From: Candidozyma auris
Taxonomy: Eukaryota; Ascomycota; Pichiomycetes; Serinales; Metschnikowiaceae
Length of the DNA stretch: 64,000 bases
Assembly (NCBI RefSeq): GCF_003013715.1
Contig: NC_072812.1
Coordinates: 434,001 to 498,000 of the forward strand
Direction: 5' to 3'
In this document: in pieces, positions 10,617 through 19,555 of the stretch
Numbering within the stretch: position 1 is the stretch's first letter
Layout: each line of letters opens with the position of its first letter
Made by a program: the position numbers and the translations under genes
Notes under the pieces: generated by a model
The model's input: only the letters and a program-made list of their open reading frames with translations
Database searches by the model: none
Told to the model about the DNA's origin: nothing

Positions 10617-10918
10617 ATGAACAGCGAAAAGATTGTCGGATGCATTTTGGGTATGTAAGGGCGAGTCTGATTGGGTCCTATATACGAGTGATATCTTGGG
10701 CCTCAGTTTTAATGCCAGCACAACAATTTTTGTGGACCCACTCTTCCAACTTCAATACTGCCATTCAACCAATACTAACGTCAGCTATATTCTTGCCCCC
10801 ATTGGCCGTCTTCATGAAGGTGGGCCTTGATACCCAGTTTTGGATCAACATTGTCTGTTGTATCTTCATCTGGTTCCCTGCTATCATCCACGCCTTGTAC
10901 GTGGTGTTGAGGGATTAA
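10617..10918 (+). CDS. PMP3: Pmp3-family plasma-membrane proteolipid, spliced
   Basis: Pmp3/Sna proteins are tiny double-spanning plasma-membrane proteins that affect membrane potential and cation tolerance. Two exons (10617-10650 and 10785-10918) join to a 55-residue protein. Its sequence follows the family: Lys-Ile-Val then a first membrane span with Phe-Leu-Pro-Pro-Leu-Ala-Val-Phe, a short loop, and a second span with Trp-Phe-Pro-Ala-Ile followed by His-Ala-Leu-Tyr-Val-Val-Leu. Length matches yeast Pmp3 (55 aa). Without splicing, exon 1 hits a stop after 13 codons, and only the spliced product has the complete N-terminal span. Confidence 0.94.
10651..10784 (+). other. PMP3 intron
   Basis: This is a 134-nt spliceosomal intron with donor GTATGT (10651-10656), branch TACTAAC (10773-10779) and acceptor CAG ending at 10784. 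Only 5 nt lie between the branch heptamer and the exon, far shorter than typical for S. cerevisiae. The exon junction interrupts codon 12 after its first base. Confidence 0.92.
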
Positions 10919-11450
10919 ACTGCTAGACCGCCAACGCTACACACGGAATATGTACTATTAATTCATCACGTTTTTCCATTTTTTTTTATTTTTCAAACGC
11001 CCTCTTCAATCTGTAGTTTTAGCTCTTCATTCTGTCGTTCCTGAGTGACTCGACTGCATCTTAGGGGGAGCCGCTAGATGATTGACCTCGCTGGGCGGTT
11101 CAATAGTTGCGCCTGTATGGCGGCGGCGAAAGGCGCTTGTGCCTATGTGTAATTTACAGTTCTCTTATTGCTTATCGGTGCCTGTGCAGGGAGAAGACCT
11201 GGAAGTTTCCATCATCACCTTCCGGGCTACTATCAACACGAACTTTGCCCAATGATTTTTGACGGCCTGATATCGCTGCATCAGCTACTTTGGCCTCCGC
11301 GTTTTACCTAAGTGGCCCTTGCTTTGGTATCCAACCTTTCCTCTTATCAGAACTCATCATGTCCTGCAGATCGTAATCGCCTCAGTCTATCTCTCTGGCT
11401 TGTCCCTGAATTCACCGGTACCAACTTCTACCTTTTTCCTCATCCTTCGA
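10919..11450. other. Intergenic region upstream of the FYVE gene
   Basis: This 532-bp stretch contains a T-rich tract near 10974-10996 that may serve PMP3 termination. The frame of the next gene stays open back to 11319 but without an ATG. I see no gene here. Confidence 0.5.
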
Positions 11451-12971
11451 ATGTCCGAGAAGGCTTCTGAGTCTGTTGTCGAGCCTCAGGAGCTGCTACC
11501 GCCATTCTCCTTCTCCAAGAAGCCCATCAAATCCGTCTACACCTCGTCGGGCATCTCTTCGATCCTTCTTCACCACCCAAATCAACAGAATAACCCTCAG
11601 AATGACGAAAGCAAGTTGTCCACAAAGCCCCTGCTCAACAACATCAACTACGATGAACAAATCAGAGCTCCTCGCATGTCCCTGGCCTCTCACTATACGC
11701 ATCTGCCACAATCACCAGTGCCTGGACCAAAACACATTTCTTCGGAGGCTGGTCCTTCCGACTCAGAGTCCCCTCCGCAAAAGCCATACACGCCGGCCAC
11801 ATTCGACCTCAACGCCAAAATCCGCCATAATCTGCTTCCTTTAAGACACAATTCATCGCTGCTGCTTCTCGATGCGTACTTTCCCGGGCTGTCGCTGCCG
11901 CCAGTATCGCAGAAATCCAATTCGGGCGAGTCGGCAAGACTGAGCCGTTCGCAGACATCAGAGCTGACCGTCCATCTGAGCCAGCTGAAGATTCAGCGGG
12001 CTTTGCTCAACTTGAATGAAAACACAACATCGGCAGAGAGAACGGCTCCCTGTGAACTAGCAACAAAGCAAAGATCTAATGGTCATTTGGTGGATGTCAT
12101 AGGTCCATCACTCCAGCACGTTTACAGCTTGAAAAAGCCGCTTTGCACGCCTGCGGTGCTAAGGCCAGCCCAGGAACCAGAACTGTCAGGCCACGTAGAA
12201 TACGACACGTCGTCGCCAGAATGCGAAATGAAGGAGTACCCTTTCAAGATGCCAGCGCATGACGAGCCATCTTTAGAGACTTTGATAGAACCTACACGAG
12301 AGCATTGGAAGCCGAATCACTCGACGGACCATTGCACAAAATGCTTCGATGTGTTTGGCAATTTCTTCAGCCCCCAGCGCAAACGAAGACACCACTGTCG
12401 CTTCTGTGGGTTCTTATATTGTGGGGATTGTCTTTTTAAGAACGCCCAACTTCTGTCGAGATCCAGCACTTCAATCAACAGCCCGTCAAAGCGCTCTGGA
12501 AGCAGTTCGTCTAACTCTAGTGGCCTTTCGGTGCTTTCATCGATATCAGCCTCGCTGAGCTCATCAGAAAACGCCAGTGGTGTGATGATGGACGCCAAAG
12601 CTCGCCTTGTAGTGCCTATTTTCGCCAATCTCAGTCAAGACCCCATCAGTTTTGAAAGCATGCGGCAACGGTTTAAGAGCTGCAAAATATGCAAATCGTG
12701 CGGCCACAATTACCTTCGACTTGTACAAGCACTAAATCTGCGGGTGGAAAGAGCTCCAGAAGAAGTTACGGTGCCATATGCATTCATCGAAAATCCGTTT
12801 TTTGATTTCAGCTCCAAAGATGAGGCGGTGTCTGGCGGCACACTAGATAGCAGTCTCAGCTCCATTAGTGATATTAATCCTTCGCATTTTGGCCCCTGTC
12901 CTTCTCGGGACAGAAGGAGAAGCTCTACGGGCAATAACGTACCACTGGACTGGACGTGGAGTTCGTTTTAA
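11451..12971 (+). CDS. PIB2: FYVE-domain protein, Pib2-like TORC1 regulator
   Basis: Pib2 is a vacuolar PI3P-binding protein that couples glutamine to TORC1. The 506-residue product from the only in-frame ATG has a Ser/Pro-rich disordered N-terminal half and a FYVE zinc finger from about residue 285 with the Arg-Arg-His-His-Cys-Arg core. The finger is split by a roughly 70-residue Ser-rich insertion before its last Cys-x-x-Cys (near 405). The protein ends in a short conserved-looking tail, Asp-Trp-Thr-Trp-Ser-Ser-Phe, resembling the C-terminal motif needed for TORC1 activation in Pib2. The FYVE call is firm; the Pib2 assignment rests on the tail and layout. CTG codons are frequent, so several residues read as Leu may be Ser. 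Confidence 0.78.
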   Translation: MSEKASESVVEPQELLPPFSFSKKPIKSVYTSSGISSILLHHPNQQNNPQNDESKLSTKPLLNNINYDEQIRAPRMSLASHYTHLPQSPVPGPKHISSEAGPSDSESPPQKPYTPATFDLNAKIRHNLLPLRHNSSLLLLDAYFPGLSLPPVSQKSNSGESARLSRSQTSELTVHLSQLKIQRALLNLNENTTSAERTAPCELATKQRSNGHLVDVIGPSLQHVYSLKKPLCTPAVLRPAQEPELSGHVEYDTSSPECEMKEYPFKMPAHDEPSLETLIEPTREHWKPNHSTDHCTKCFDVFGNFFSPQRKRRHHCRFCGFLYCGDCLFKNAQLLSRSSTSINSPSKRSGSSSSNSSGLSVLSSISASLSSSENASGVMMDAKARLVVPIFANLSQDPISFESMRQRFKSCKICKSCGHNYLRLVQALNLRVERAPEEVTVPYAFIENPFFDFSSKDEAVSGGTLDSSLSSISDINPSHFGPCPSRDRRRSSTGNNVPLDWTWSSF

Positions 12972-13544
12972 GGGGCAAATCTACTTCTTGTTTAGAAAAA
13001 TCGGGCTGTTGAATTTCTCGTCTGTCGCTAACCGCCCAGAGAAATGATGCAGCGGGTGTGTGAGTGTGCTAGACGGTTCACTTTCGTTGTCATTTTCCAC
13101 TTTCACTGATCAGATTCGGGTGAAGCTTGGGTGTCACATTATGTTCTCGGGAAAAGTGAGAAGAAAGCGTAATCTCCCGTTCGTCGCTTGTATGCGGGGC
13201 TTTAGGGTTTAAATCTCGCGGGGGCTACTAACTTCTACTCTGGACGGGCGCAATCTGGAATAATTCAGAGACGCGGCAGCATTCCTGTTTTCGTATTCGG
13301 GTTGGGACCATTGTCTTTGAGAACAATTGAATAAGGCGCTCCCTTCGTGGGGACACCTCCCAGCTGCATCCGTGTCCCCATAGGGCAGGTAGAGGGAACG
13401 CGACGGCGTGCGCGTACCGGGGCATTTGATGTCTAGATCTCGTCACAGAGTGAGCACCTCAAAGATCAGTGATTTCCTCACCCACTTGATTATTCTCGCT
13501 ATAGCCTGGCTCGCTACTTCTGAGTCCTACGTGATACCCTGGCC
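12972..13544. other. Intergenic region upstream of PAL1
   Basis: This 573-bp stretch has no convincing ORF. It contains a TACTAAC at about 13228 but no AG shortly after it, so a 5' UTR intron is not supported. It presumably holds the PAL1 promoter. Confidence 0.5.
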
Positions 13545-15799
13545 ATGAACCTGAACTTCGGAGACCCCGAAGGAGCTTCATTAAGCCGCCGGCTTTCTTC
13601 CAACAATCCCTTTCGTCAGTTTGAGGCGCCTCGAAATCGTGGCTCGTCTGTCCAACTGTCGAACTCTGCCTTCGAGCAGTGGATCGAGAAGAATAAGGCG
13701 TTAATAGAAGATTCAGACGAGGAGCGTGAAGTGTTCGTTAGACCATCGTTTCCCACATCTTCAAGAACAGGCAGCGATAGCGATGTGAATTATGGAAGGT
13801 ATGTGTATAAGTTTTACTTATTTTGTCACAGAAACAGCATTTGTGTTATATATTTCAGTTTGTTATTTTCAATTCATGATTTCCAATACAATGACACAGG
13901 AGAGAAATAAAGCCGCTTAAGTTTGTATCCCCAAGAGGCAAGCCCCAATCGCGATAAAGACCACCTAAGAAGATGACATGCCTTGGATTAGGAAGTCAGA
14001 TTTCGGTTACACCATGTTCCGAGGGAGGCAGTGTCAATATAAGCAAAAGCCATCGAGGGGCGCGGTTTAAGGGACCTTGGCAATGGCGCCACCAAGGATT
14101 GACACTTTCCTAAGGGGCACAGGAAAAGAAAGGAGAGCAATGATCTCAAAATCCGTATCACAATTCCCAAAAGAAGGAGATCAGGTTACTACACAGAAGC
14201 CATGTCTTCCTTCGTCTCCGGTAATACCGACATGTACAGCCACTGAGCTCAATCTGAAACCAGGTTCGCGTTTTCAACTCTAGCGCCAGACAGATGTAGG
14301 TGCGCAGTGCGAGCGGTATCAAACATGCTTCAACGTTAGCGAACGAGAGATTGCTGGGCGCGACATTCCATCAGAAAAGCGACGCCAAGCGGTGAGGAGG
14401 GCATGACCTCGCTAAGACAGAGACCCCATACATTATTGGAATTAACTTTTTCTCTCTAATCTCCTTTGGGTTTCAATATTGCCCTAGCAGTCTTGCGACT
14501 TTTGGAAAGCCTCGCCACGCACCACGTTCGGGGATCTGCAGGACACTTCTTTGATGGTGATTACGGTGACGTTTCGGCTCATGCTAGTGCCCTGAGTTGT
14601 GGTGCAGCGTCAACCCTCGCGCGCCTCTAGGCCTTGTACTTTTTTTGCTCCTATCTTCACGACACATTGCTGTTTTTGCTGTTATATCACGGTTCATATT
14701 TTTGTCATCCGCTTTTTACTAACTACTCCCTAGAATGTCAAACAATCCTTTCGCTGCCGCCATGACTGGCGAGTATAGGCACCACAGAGACCCTCCTCCT
14801 CCCCCCACTTCGGTCAGGCCTTCCAATACCGTGTCCAACAAAACAAAACCCCCACGCCCTGCCAAAGACTCCAAACCAGCACCACCACCTCCGTCTTACG
14901 AAGAAGCAGCCGGCCACTCCGCTGCTGCACGGGACTATCCACAAGAAAAGGCCTCTTCTTCGTCAGAGAGAACGTCGGAGAGATACGAAAGACCCGAAAG
15001 ACCCCACAGATACGACCTCCCCCAAAGATCCCACAGCGACTCTGAAAGGCACAAGAAGGATCACGAGAGAAGGCGTCGCTCCCACAAGTCATCAAGGAAC
15101 AAGTCTCCAAAAAAGAAGTCTGTTGAGCCTCACAATTCTAAAGGTTTGGATACCATTGACAAGTTGGACGTGAGTGCCTTCTTTGGTGGCAGGTTCCATC
15201 ACGATGGGCCGTTCGACGCATGTACTCCTCACAGAAACAAGAATTCCAAGGCAGCGCCAGTCATGGCGTTCCCTGCTGATGGGCCCAACACTTCCATGAA
15301 GGCCTTGCCAGATGGCGACAGCAAAAACTCGCATCTTTACATGGCATTTGGCGACGCTCAAGATCAAAATGAAATTGTCGGCTCTATCGGCGCCCCAGGT
15401 TCGAATGGCAGCACACAGATCGGTCCTAAAACGAATAGAGTACCCGATCAATCATCGATGTATACCCCCAGGCAGAACCCGTCTGTCATGGCATTTGATG
15501 TTCACGCAAAGGCAGAGCCAATTCATGGCCCATCGACCGCGGGTTTGGGCTCTACCACATTCCTTGATGGAGCTCCGGCTCCCAAGACTGATGACTTTTT
15601 GAATGTACCTTCCAGTGGAATCGGCCGAAAGAAGTCGTTGGTTCACCGTTTACGCAAAAATAGTGGCAGCGAACTGACATCAGCAAGAACTTCGCATGAC
15701 AACTCTGGAGAATTTCAAAGAACTACTTTCGCTGACGAAGATGCGCAAGGATCGTCGTTTTTGAGAAGAGTGAAGAGTCTAAAGGTTAGCAGGAAGTAA
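13545..15799 (+). CDS. PAL1: Pal1-family cell-morphology/endocytic protein, two exons
   Basis: Pal1 proteins localise to sites of polarised growth and endocytosis. Exon 1 (13545-13798, 84 codons plus 2 nt) holds Ser-Asn-Asn-Pro-Phe-Arg and an acidic Glu-Asp-Ser-Asp-Glu-Glu stretch. Exon 2 (14734-15799) holds a second Asn-Asn-Pro-Phe, a proline-rich segment with Pro-Pro-Ser-Tyr, a basic Arg/Lys/Ser region and the Pal1-type Leu-Asp-Thr-Ile-Asp-Lys-Leu-Asp...Phe-His-His-Asp-Gly-Pro-Phe-Asp core. Splicing joins them in frame to about 439 aa. Exon 2 also starts with its own ATG (14735), so an internal promoter could give a 354-aa form. The adjacent gene is MRP1, as in S. cerevisiae (YDR347W/YDR348C), which supports both names. 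Confidence 0.82.
13799..14733 (+). other. PAL1 intron, 935 nt
   Basis: The donor is GTATGT (13799-13804), the branch is TACTAAC (14717-14723) and the acceptor is TAG (14731-14733), 8 nt after the branch's last A. The exon phase matches exactly. The upstream ORF otherwise ends in unrelated sequence at 13910. This is very long for a yeast intron. I found no clear snoRNA or nested gene inside it. A pyrimidine-rich stretch (14638-14716) precedes the branch. Confidence 0.8.
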
Positions 15800-16088
15800 G
15801 ATGAAACTTCATTGTGCTCATTTGACGTCATGCTGTATTATAGAGATTGAGAAAAGTGGCTCGAGAGAAAGCCTCTAAGAGGACATAGTGAGACGCCGTT
15901 CAGGTTTCGACGGCTCTGTAATGTATCACGAAAAAATTTTTTGACGATGTAGGTCGAGTTAGTCTACTCAGAGTCCAGCTCCGCAGGTTGGCATATGTCG
16001 TGTGCGCACCGCTACTTCATAGAAATTTTCAAAACTCTCTAGTACCACCTAGTTAAGAACCACCTCCAACTTCCAACTACAATTATTA

Positions 16089-17141
16089 ATGTTTAGAATA
16101 GCATCCTCTTCGATTGGACCGCTTCGTCAAGGCGTGAACCACCGACTTGTGCGTTCCGTATCGTACATTCTCCCAACTTTGCCTACCTTGGAAAACATTA
16201 AAGTCTCAAAGAAAGGGTTCGATGGTCTTTTCTCCGCTGACACGGTGGACCAGCTTTGGTTCAAGCAAGGTCAAGCTATAGTTGATAGGCTCAACGCTGA
16301 GCTTGTGCAGAAGCTGGTTTCAAACCCTCCTACGGACTTGGGCGAGCTCATCACATTGACATTTAGTAAACCAGAGTTGCAGCGCATTTACGAGAACGCC
16401 CTGATGTTGCACAACTTGCAATTCGTCATGGAATCCATACAACCAAATGAACAAAACTTGAATAGGATTCAGAAATCTGATGAGCTGGCACTTCTACAAA
16501 CGCCAACCATTCAAACAGAATTCCCAAATGAGCCTACGGATCCCGAATTGAGGGATTGGATTATCGACTCATTCGGGTCTATTGCCGAGTTCAGAACTCT
16601 TCTTCTTAACAGCGCCAAAGGAATCAAAGGCAATGGACTCACGTGGTTGGTTGCCCAGGCCACATATTCGGACAGCGCCATGAGATCCACCTCGGGGATC
16701 TCTAATCCTGAGCCTTCTTACAACAAGTTGGCCGTCATGAACACTTACAACGCTGGCACAGTGGATGACTCTATTCGTTCTGGACAAATAACGAAATTGA
16801 AGGAGCAAAAAAGGGCTAAGAAGGAAGCTCTTAGGAAGAGACAACGCGAAAGACTGGAGATCGAAGGTAAGGAGCTTGAAGAAGAAGTTGAAGAAGATAC
16901 TCCTAAGGAGAATGACATTTTTTTGGGCACAATCGAGGAAGCTGAGGAAGCATTTTCTTACAGCGACCGTAAGCTAATGCCCCTTTTGGCTATTGATGCA
17001 TCAATGAAAACATATGTTCCTGATTATGGTGTGTTTGGTAAAGCTGCATATTTGGACAATGTGTGGGATTGTATTAATTGGGACGTAGTTGTGGCCAGAA
17101 CACCAAAGCGTTTCAAGCCGTCAGTTGCATTTGAGAACTAA
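16089..17141 (+). CDS. MRP1: Mitochondrial small-subunit ribosomal protein, Fe/Mn-SOD-like fold (Mrp1/mS43)
   Basis: Mrp1 and Rsm26 are two superoxide-dismutase-fold proteins of the yeast mitochondrial 37S subunit. The 350-residue product starts with a basic, Ser-rich presequence (residues 1-25) followed by a divergent SOD-like fold: Leu-His-Asn-Leu-Gln-Phe around residue 107 in the first helical part, and a Trp-Asp-Cys-Ile-Asn-Trp-Asp motif near the C-terminus. A Lys/Arg then Glu-rich insertion lies at about 235-280. Length and adjacency to PAL1 favour Mrp1 over Rsm26. Codon 105 is CTG where relatives often have Ser before Met-x-His-Asn, hinting at CTG=Ser decoding. Confidence 0.82.
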   Translation: MFRIASSSIGPLRQGVNHRLVRSVSYILPTLPTLENIKVSKKGFDGLFSADTVDQLWFKQGQAIVDRLNAELVQKLVSNPPTDLGELITLTFSKPELQRIYENALMLHNLQFVMESIQPNEQNLNRIQKSDELALLQTPTIQTEFPNEPTDPELRDWIIDSFGSIAEFRTLLLNSAKGIKGNGLTWLVAQATYSDSAMRSTSGISNPEPSYNKLAVMNTYNAGTVDDSIRSGQITKLKEQKRAKKEALRKRQRERLEIEGKELEEEVEEDTPKENDIFLGTIEEAEEAFSYSDRKLMPLLAIDASMKTYVPDYGVFGKAAYLDNVWDCINWDVVVARTPKRFKPSVAFEN

Positions 17142-17201
17142 GTTGCCTTATACATTAATCATCTGTAAATATTATCAAGCATTATATACATTCACAAGAA
17201 T

Positions 17202-19028
17202 TTAACCCTTGATCACCTTCTTGACAACTCTTTCGACCTCGTCCATGTCATCTGTTGGGACTCTTGTCATTTGTACGCCAAAGTACTGTCTGATGTACTC
17301 CATCTGCTCGTAAGACCTTCTGTCGTGGATAAAGGACACAGACACACCAACACGACCAAATCTACCGGTTCTTCCAATCCTGTGCAAGTACGTAGAGGGG
17401 TCTGGTCTGTTATCCTTGTCAACAGGAACATCATAGTTCACCACCATCGACACAGATGCTATATCGATTCCTCGGGCCAACACGTTTGTAGTAATCAACA
17501 CCTTGGACCTTCCCTCTCTGAAGTCATCTATCAAACGATCTCTCACATCATTTTCCAAATTACCATGAAGCACAGAGACCTTATGGCCCTCCCTTATCAT
17601 GCCAGCAGCTACTTTGTCTGCCGTATCCCTTGTCCTAACGAAAATGATGGAAGAACCAATGGTAAGTAAGCCGTACAATTCACACAACACTTCGAATTTG
17701 TTCTGCTCGCCGTCACAATCCATTGTGAGCTGCTTGATACCAGCGACATTGAGCTCCTCCTGTTTAAGCTCCAAAGAATTTGCGTTTGGAACAAACCTTT
17801 CAGCATATTCACGAACCTCGGAGGGGAAGGTAGCGGAAAAAAGAACAAGTTGGGTATTGGTTGGTAACATCTTTTTAACCCTGACGCACTGGTCACCTAA
17901 CCCCTGAGCATCCAACATATTGTCTGCCTCGTCAAGGACAAATACCTTCACATACTTGAGATTCACACGTTTTTTTCTAAGTAAGTCAATCAACGTGCCC
18001 GGCGTTCCCACTAAAATGTGCTCCTCAAACCTAGAATCCCTATCGTACGTGCCTGGAATAACAAGTCTTGATGTGACTTCAGTAAATTTGCCCATAGCCT
18101 GAATCACGTCAAGTGTCTGGCGGGCCAATTCTCTAGCAGGGGATAAGCAGATAGCCTGGGGGGCTCTGATTTTAACATCTACCCTGCTCAACATTGTCAA
18201 GGAAAACGCAGCTGTTTTACCGGTACCTGATTGTGATTGCCCAATCATATTCATTGGCGGATTTCTCAACAAAAGAGGTAAGGCCTTTTCTTGAATCTTA
18301 GATGGCTTGTTGAATTTCATTGCATACAAGCCTTTCAAGAGCTCGTCACTTAAACCCAAATCCTCAAATCTCTTGACGGAGAACAATGGCGAATTGGGGT
18401 CTGCTTGTAAGTCAGCCAACTTCACTTTCACCTCGTATGTCGAATTGATCAAGTTCGTGTCTGGTTCCTCGATGTCTTTGTTGGCCTCATCGAGGTCAAT
18501 TTTGTTGTCTCTCTTCTTCTCCTCCACAGGTTTGGGCGTCTCCGCCTTCAACCCTTCTTTCACGGCTGCTGCTTCACCCTCTTTGGTCTCCTCCTTCGAA
18601 TTCTCTTCGTCTATCTCTTCCTTCCCATCAGCCTTTTCCTCCTGCCTAGGCTCTTCCTTCGAATCCTCAATCTTAGTGTCTTCCTTCACTTCTGCTTGTT
18701 CATCTTCTTTGGACTCAACCTTAGTCTCCTTTGCGTCTGTTTTGTCTTCTTTTTTAGGCTCTTCTTTTGAATCCTCCTTTAAATCCTCGGCCTTTGTCTC
18801 TTCAGCCCTCACATCATTGGATTGCTCAGCTACGCTCTCGGCTTCCGCTTGCGTCTTTGATGTGTCGTTTGAAGGACTTTCTTCCTTCTCGGCGGGTTTT
18901 TCAACAGTGTCTTCGGCGGCACTTGGTTCTGTCTCAACCTTGGAGACATTCTCTTGCTTTCCCGCTTTCTCGGCTATCGACAAATGCTCTAGCAAGTCGC
19001 CGATATCCTTATCACCATTTGCAGCCAT
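17202..19028 (-). CDS. DBP5: DEAD-box RNA helicase Dbp5 with a long acidic N-terminus
   Basis: Dbp5 remodels mRNPs at the cytoplasmic face of the nuclear pore, driven by Gle1-InsP6. From the ATG at 19028 the product is 608 aa. The helicase core fills the C-terminal ~370 residues: Q-motif region (Phe-Glu-Asp-Leu-Gly-Leu), motif I Ser-Gly-Thr-Gly-Lys-Thr, Asp-Glu-Ala-Asp, Ser-Ala-Thr and His-Arg-Ile-Gly-Arg-Thr-Gly-Arg. Yeast Dbp5 is 482 aa; the surplus is a Lys/Glu-rich extension (about residues 25-200) containing an imperfect 40-residue duplication around Glu-Asp-Ser-Lys-Glu-Glu-Pro. An upstream in-frame ATG at 19088 would add 20 basic residues; 19028 has the better start context. It converges on MRP1. 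Confidence 0.94.
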   Translation of the reverse strand: MAANGDKDIGDLLEHLSIAEKAGKQENVSKVETEPSAAEDTVEKPAEKEESPSNDTSKTQAEAESVAEQSNDVRAEETKAEDLKEDSKEEPKKEDKTDAKETKVESKEDEQAEVKEDTKIEDSKEEPRQEEKADGKEEIDEENSKEETKEGEAAAVKEGLKAETPKPVEEKKRDNKIDLDEANKDIEEPDTNLINSTYEVKVKLADLQADPNSPLFSVKRFEDLGLSDELLKGLYAMKFNKPSKIQEKALPLLLRNPPMNMIGQSQSGTGKTAAFSLTMLSRVDVKIRAPQAICLSPARELARQTLDVIQAMGKFTEVTSRLVIPGTYDRDSRFEEHILVGTPGTLIDLLRKKRVNLKYVKVFVLDEADNMLDAQGLGDQCVRVKKMLPTNTQLVLFSATFPSEVREYAERFVPNANSLELKQEELNVAGIKQLTMDCDGEQNKFEVLCELYGLLTIGSSIIFVRTRDTADKVAAGMIREGHKVSVLHGNLENDVRDRLIDDFREGRSKVLITTNVLARGIDIASVSMVVNYDVPVDKDNRPDPSTYLHRIGRTGRFGRVGVSVSFIHDRRSYEQMEYIRQYFGVQMTRVPTDDMDEVERVVKKVIKG

Positions 19029-19555
19029 GGTGGTTTTGTTTGTTTTATTTTTCGGGGCCTTAATTCTTAGCGAAATTGATCTGAACATTTCGGTGCCAAA
19101 GGTGGTGTACGGGTGCAATACCAGGACCAGTCGGTTCCAAATGCGGACGGTTGCAAACTAGTTAGAAAAGAGACTAAAGAGGTGAGTACTCTCTTCGATG
19201 GTATTCCTGGCAGAGGTCATAGGCTATTGTTTGGATAGATTGATAAGTTAAAGGAGGAGTCACCTCGCAGCATGATCTGAATTTACAATCTAGTCTAATT
19301 TTTTTCATTGACATACCCGTCGTATGTCTTATTTTCACTCTTCTTTATTCTCTTTTCTACGAATTCATCTCATCCAATAAAAGATTATGGCAAGCATACA
19401 ATGTTTTGCATTCTTTATCGAAATCTAATCATTTTGTAAAATAAGCGAGATGAGCGCTTGTATATTTTGAACGTTTCGTACACATTGTGCTAGTTGGCTG
19501 CGAAAATCTAAACATCTCCACCAACATTTGATATCATACCTTTTTGTCAATTTAC
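19029..19555. other. Intergenic region upstream of DBP5
   Basis: This 527-bp stretch lies between DBP5 and the 3' end of the next minus-strand gene and should contain the DBP5 promoter. It is AT-rich from 19290 to 19460. No gene is visible. Confidence 0.5.

Noticed and set aside
13185..13234. GTATGC and TACTAAC upstream of PAL1 as a 5' UTR intron
   Set aside because: No AG follows the TACTAAC within a plausible distance, and the donor-branch gap is too small.
14551..14610. Possible C/D-box snoRNA in the PAL1 intron (TGATGG ... CTGA)
   Set aside because: C box is imperfect and there is no terminal stem or paired C'/D' boxes.
18307..19161. 284-codon plus-strand ORF opposite DBP5
   Set aside because: Ser/Phe/Ala-rich mirror of the Lys/Glu-rich coding repeat on the other strand; no independent support.
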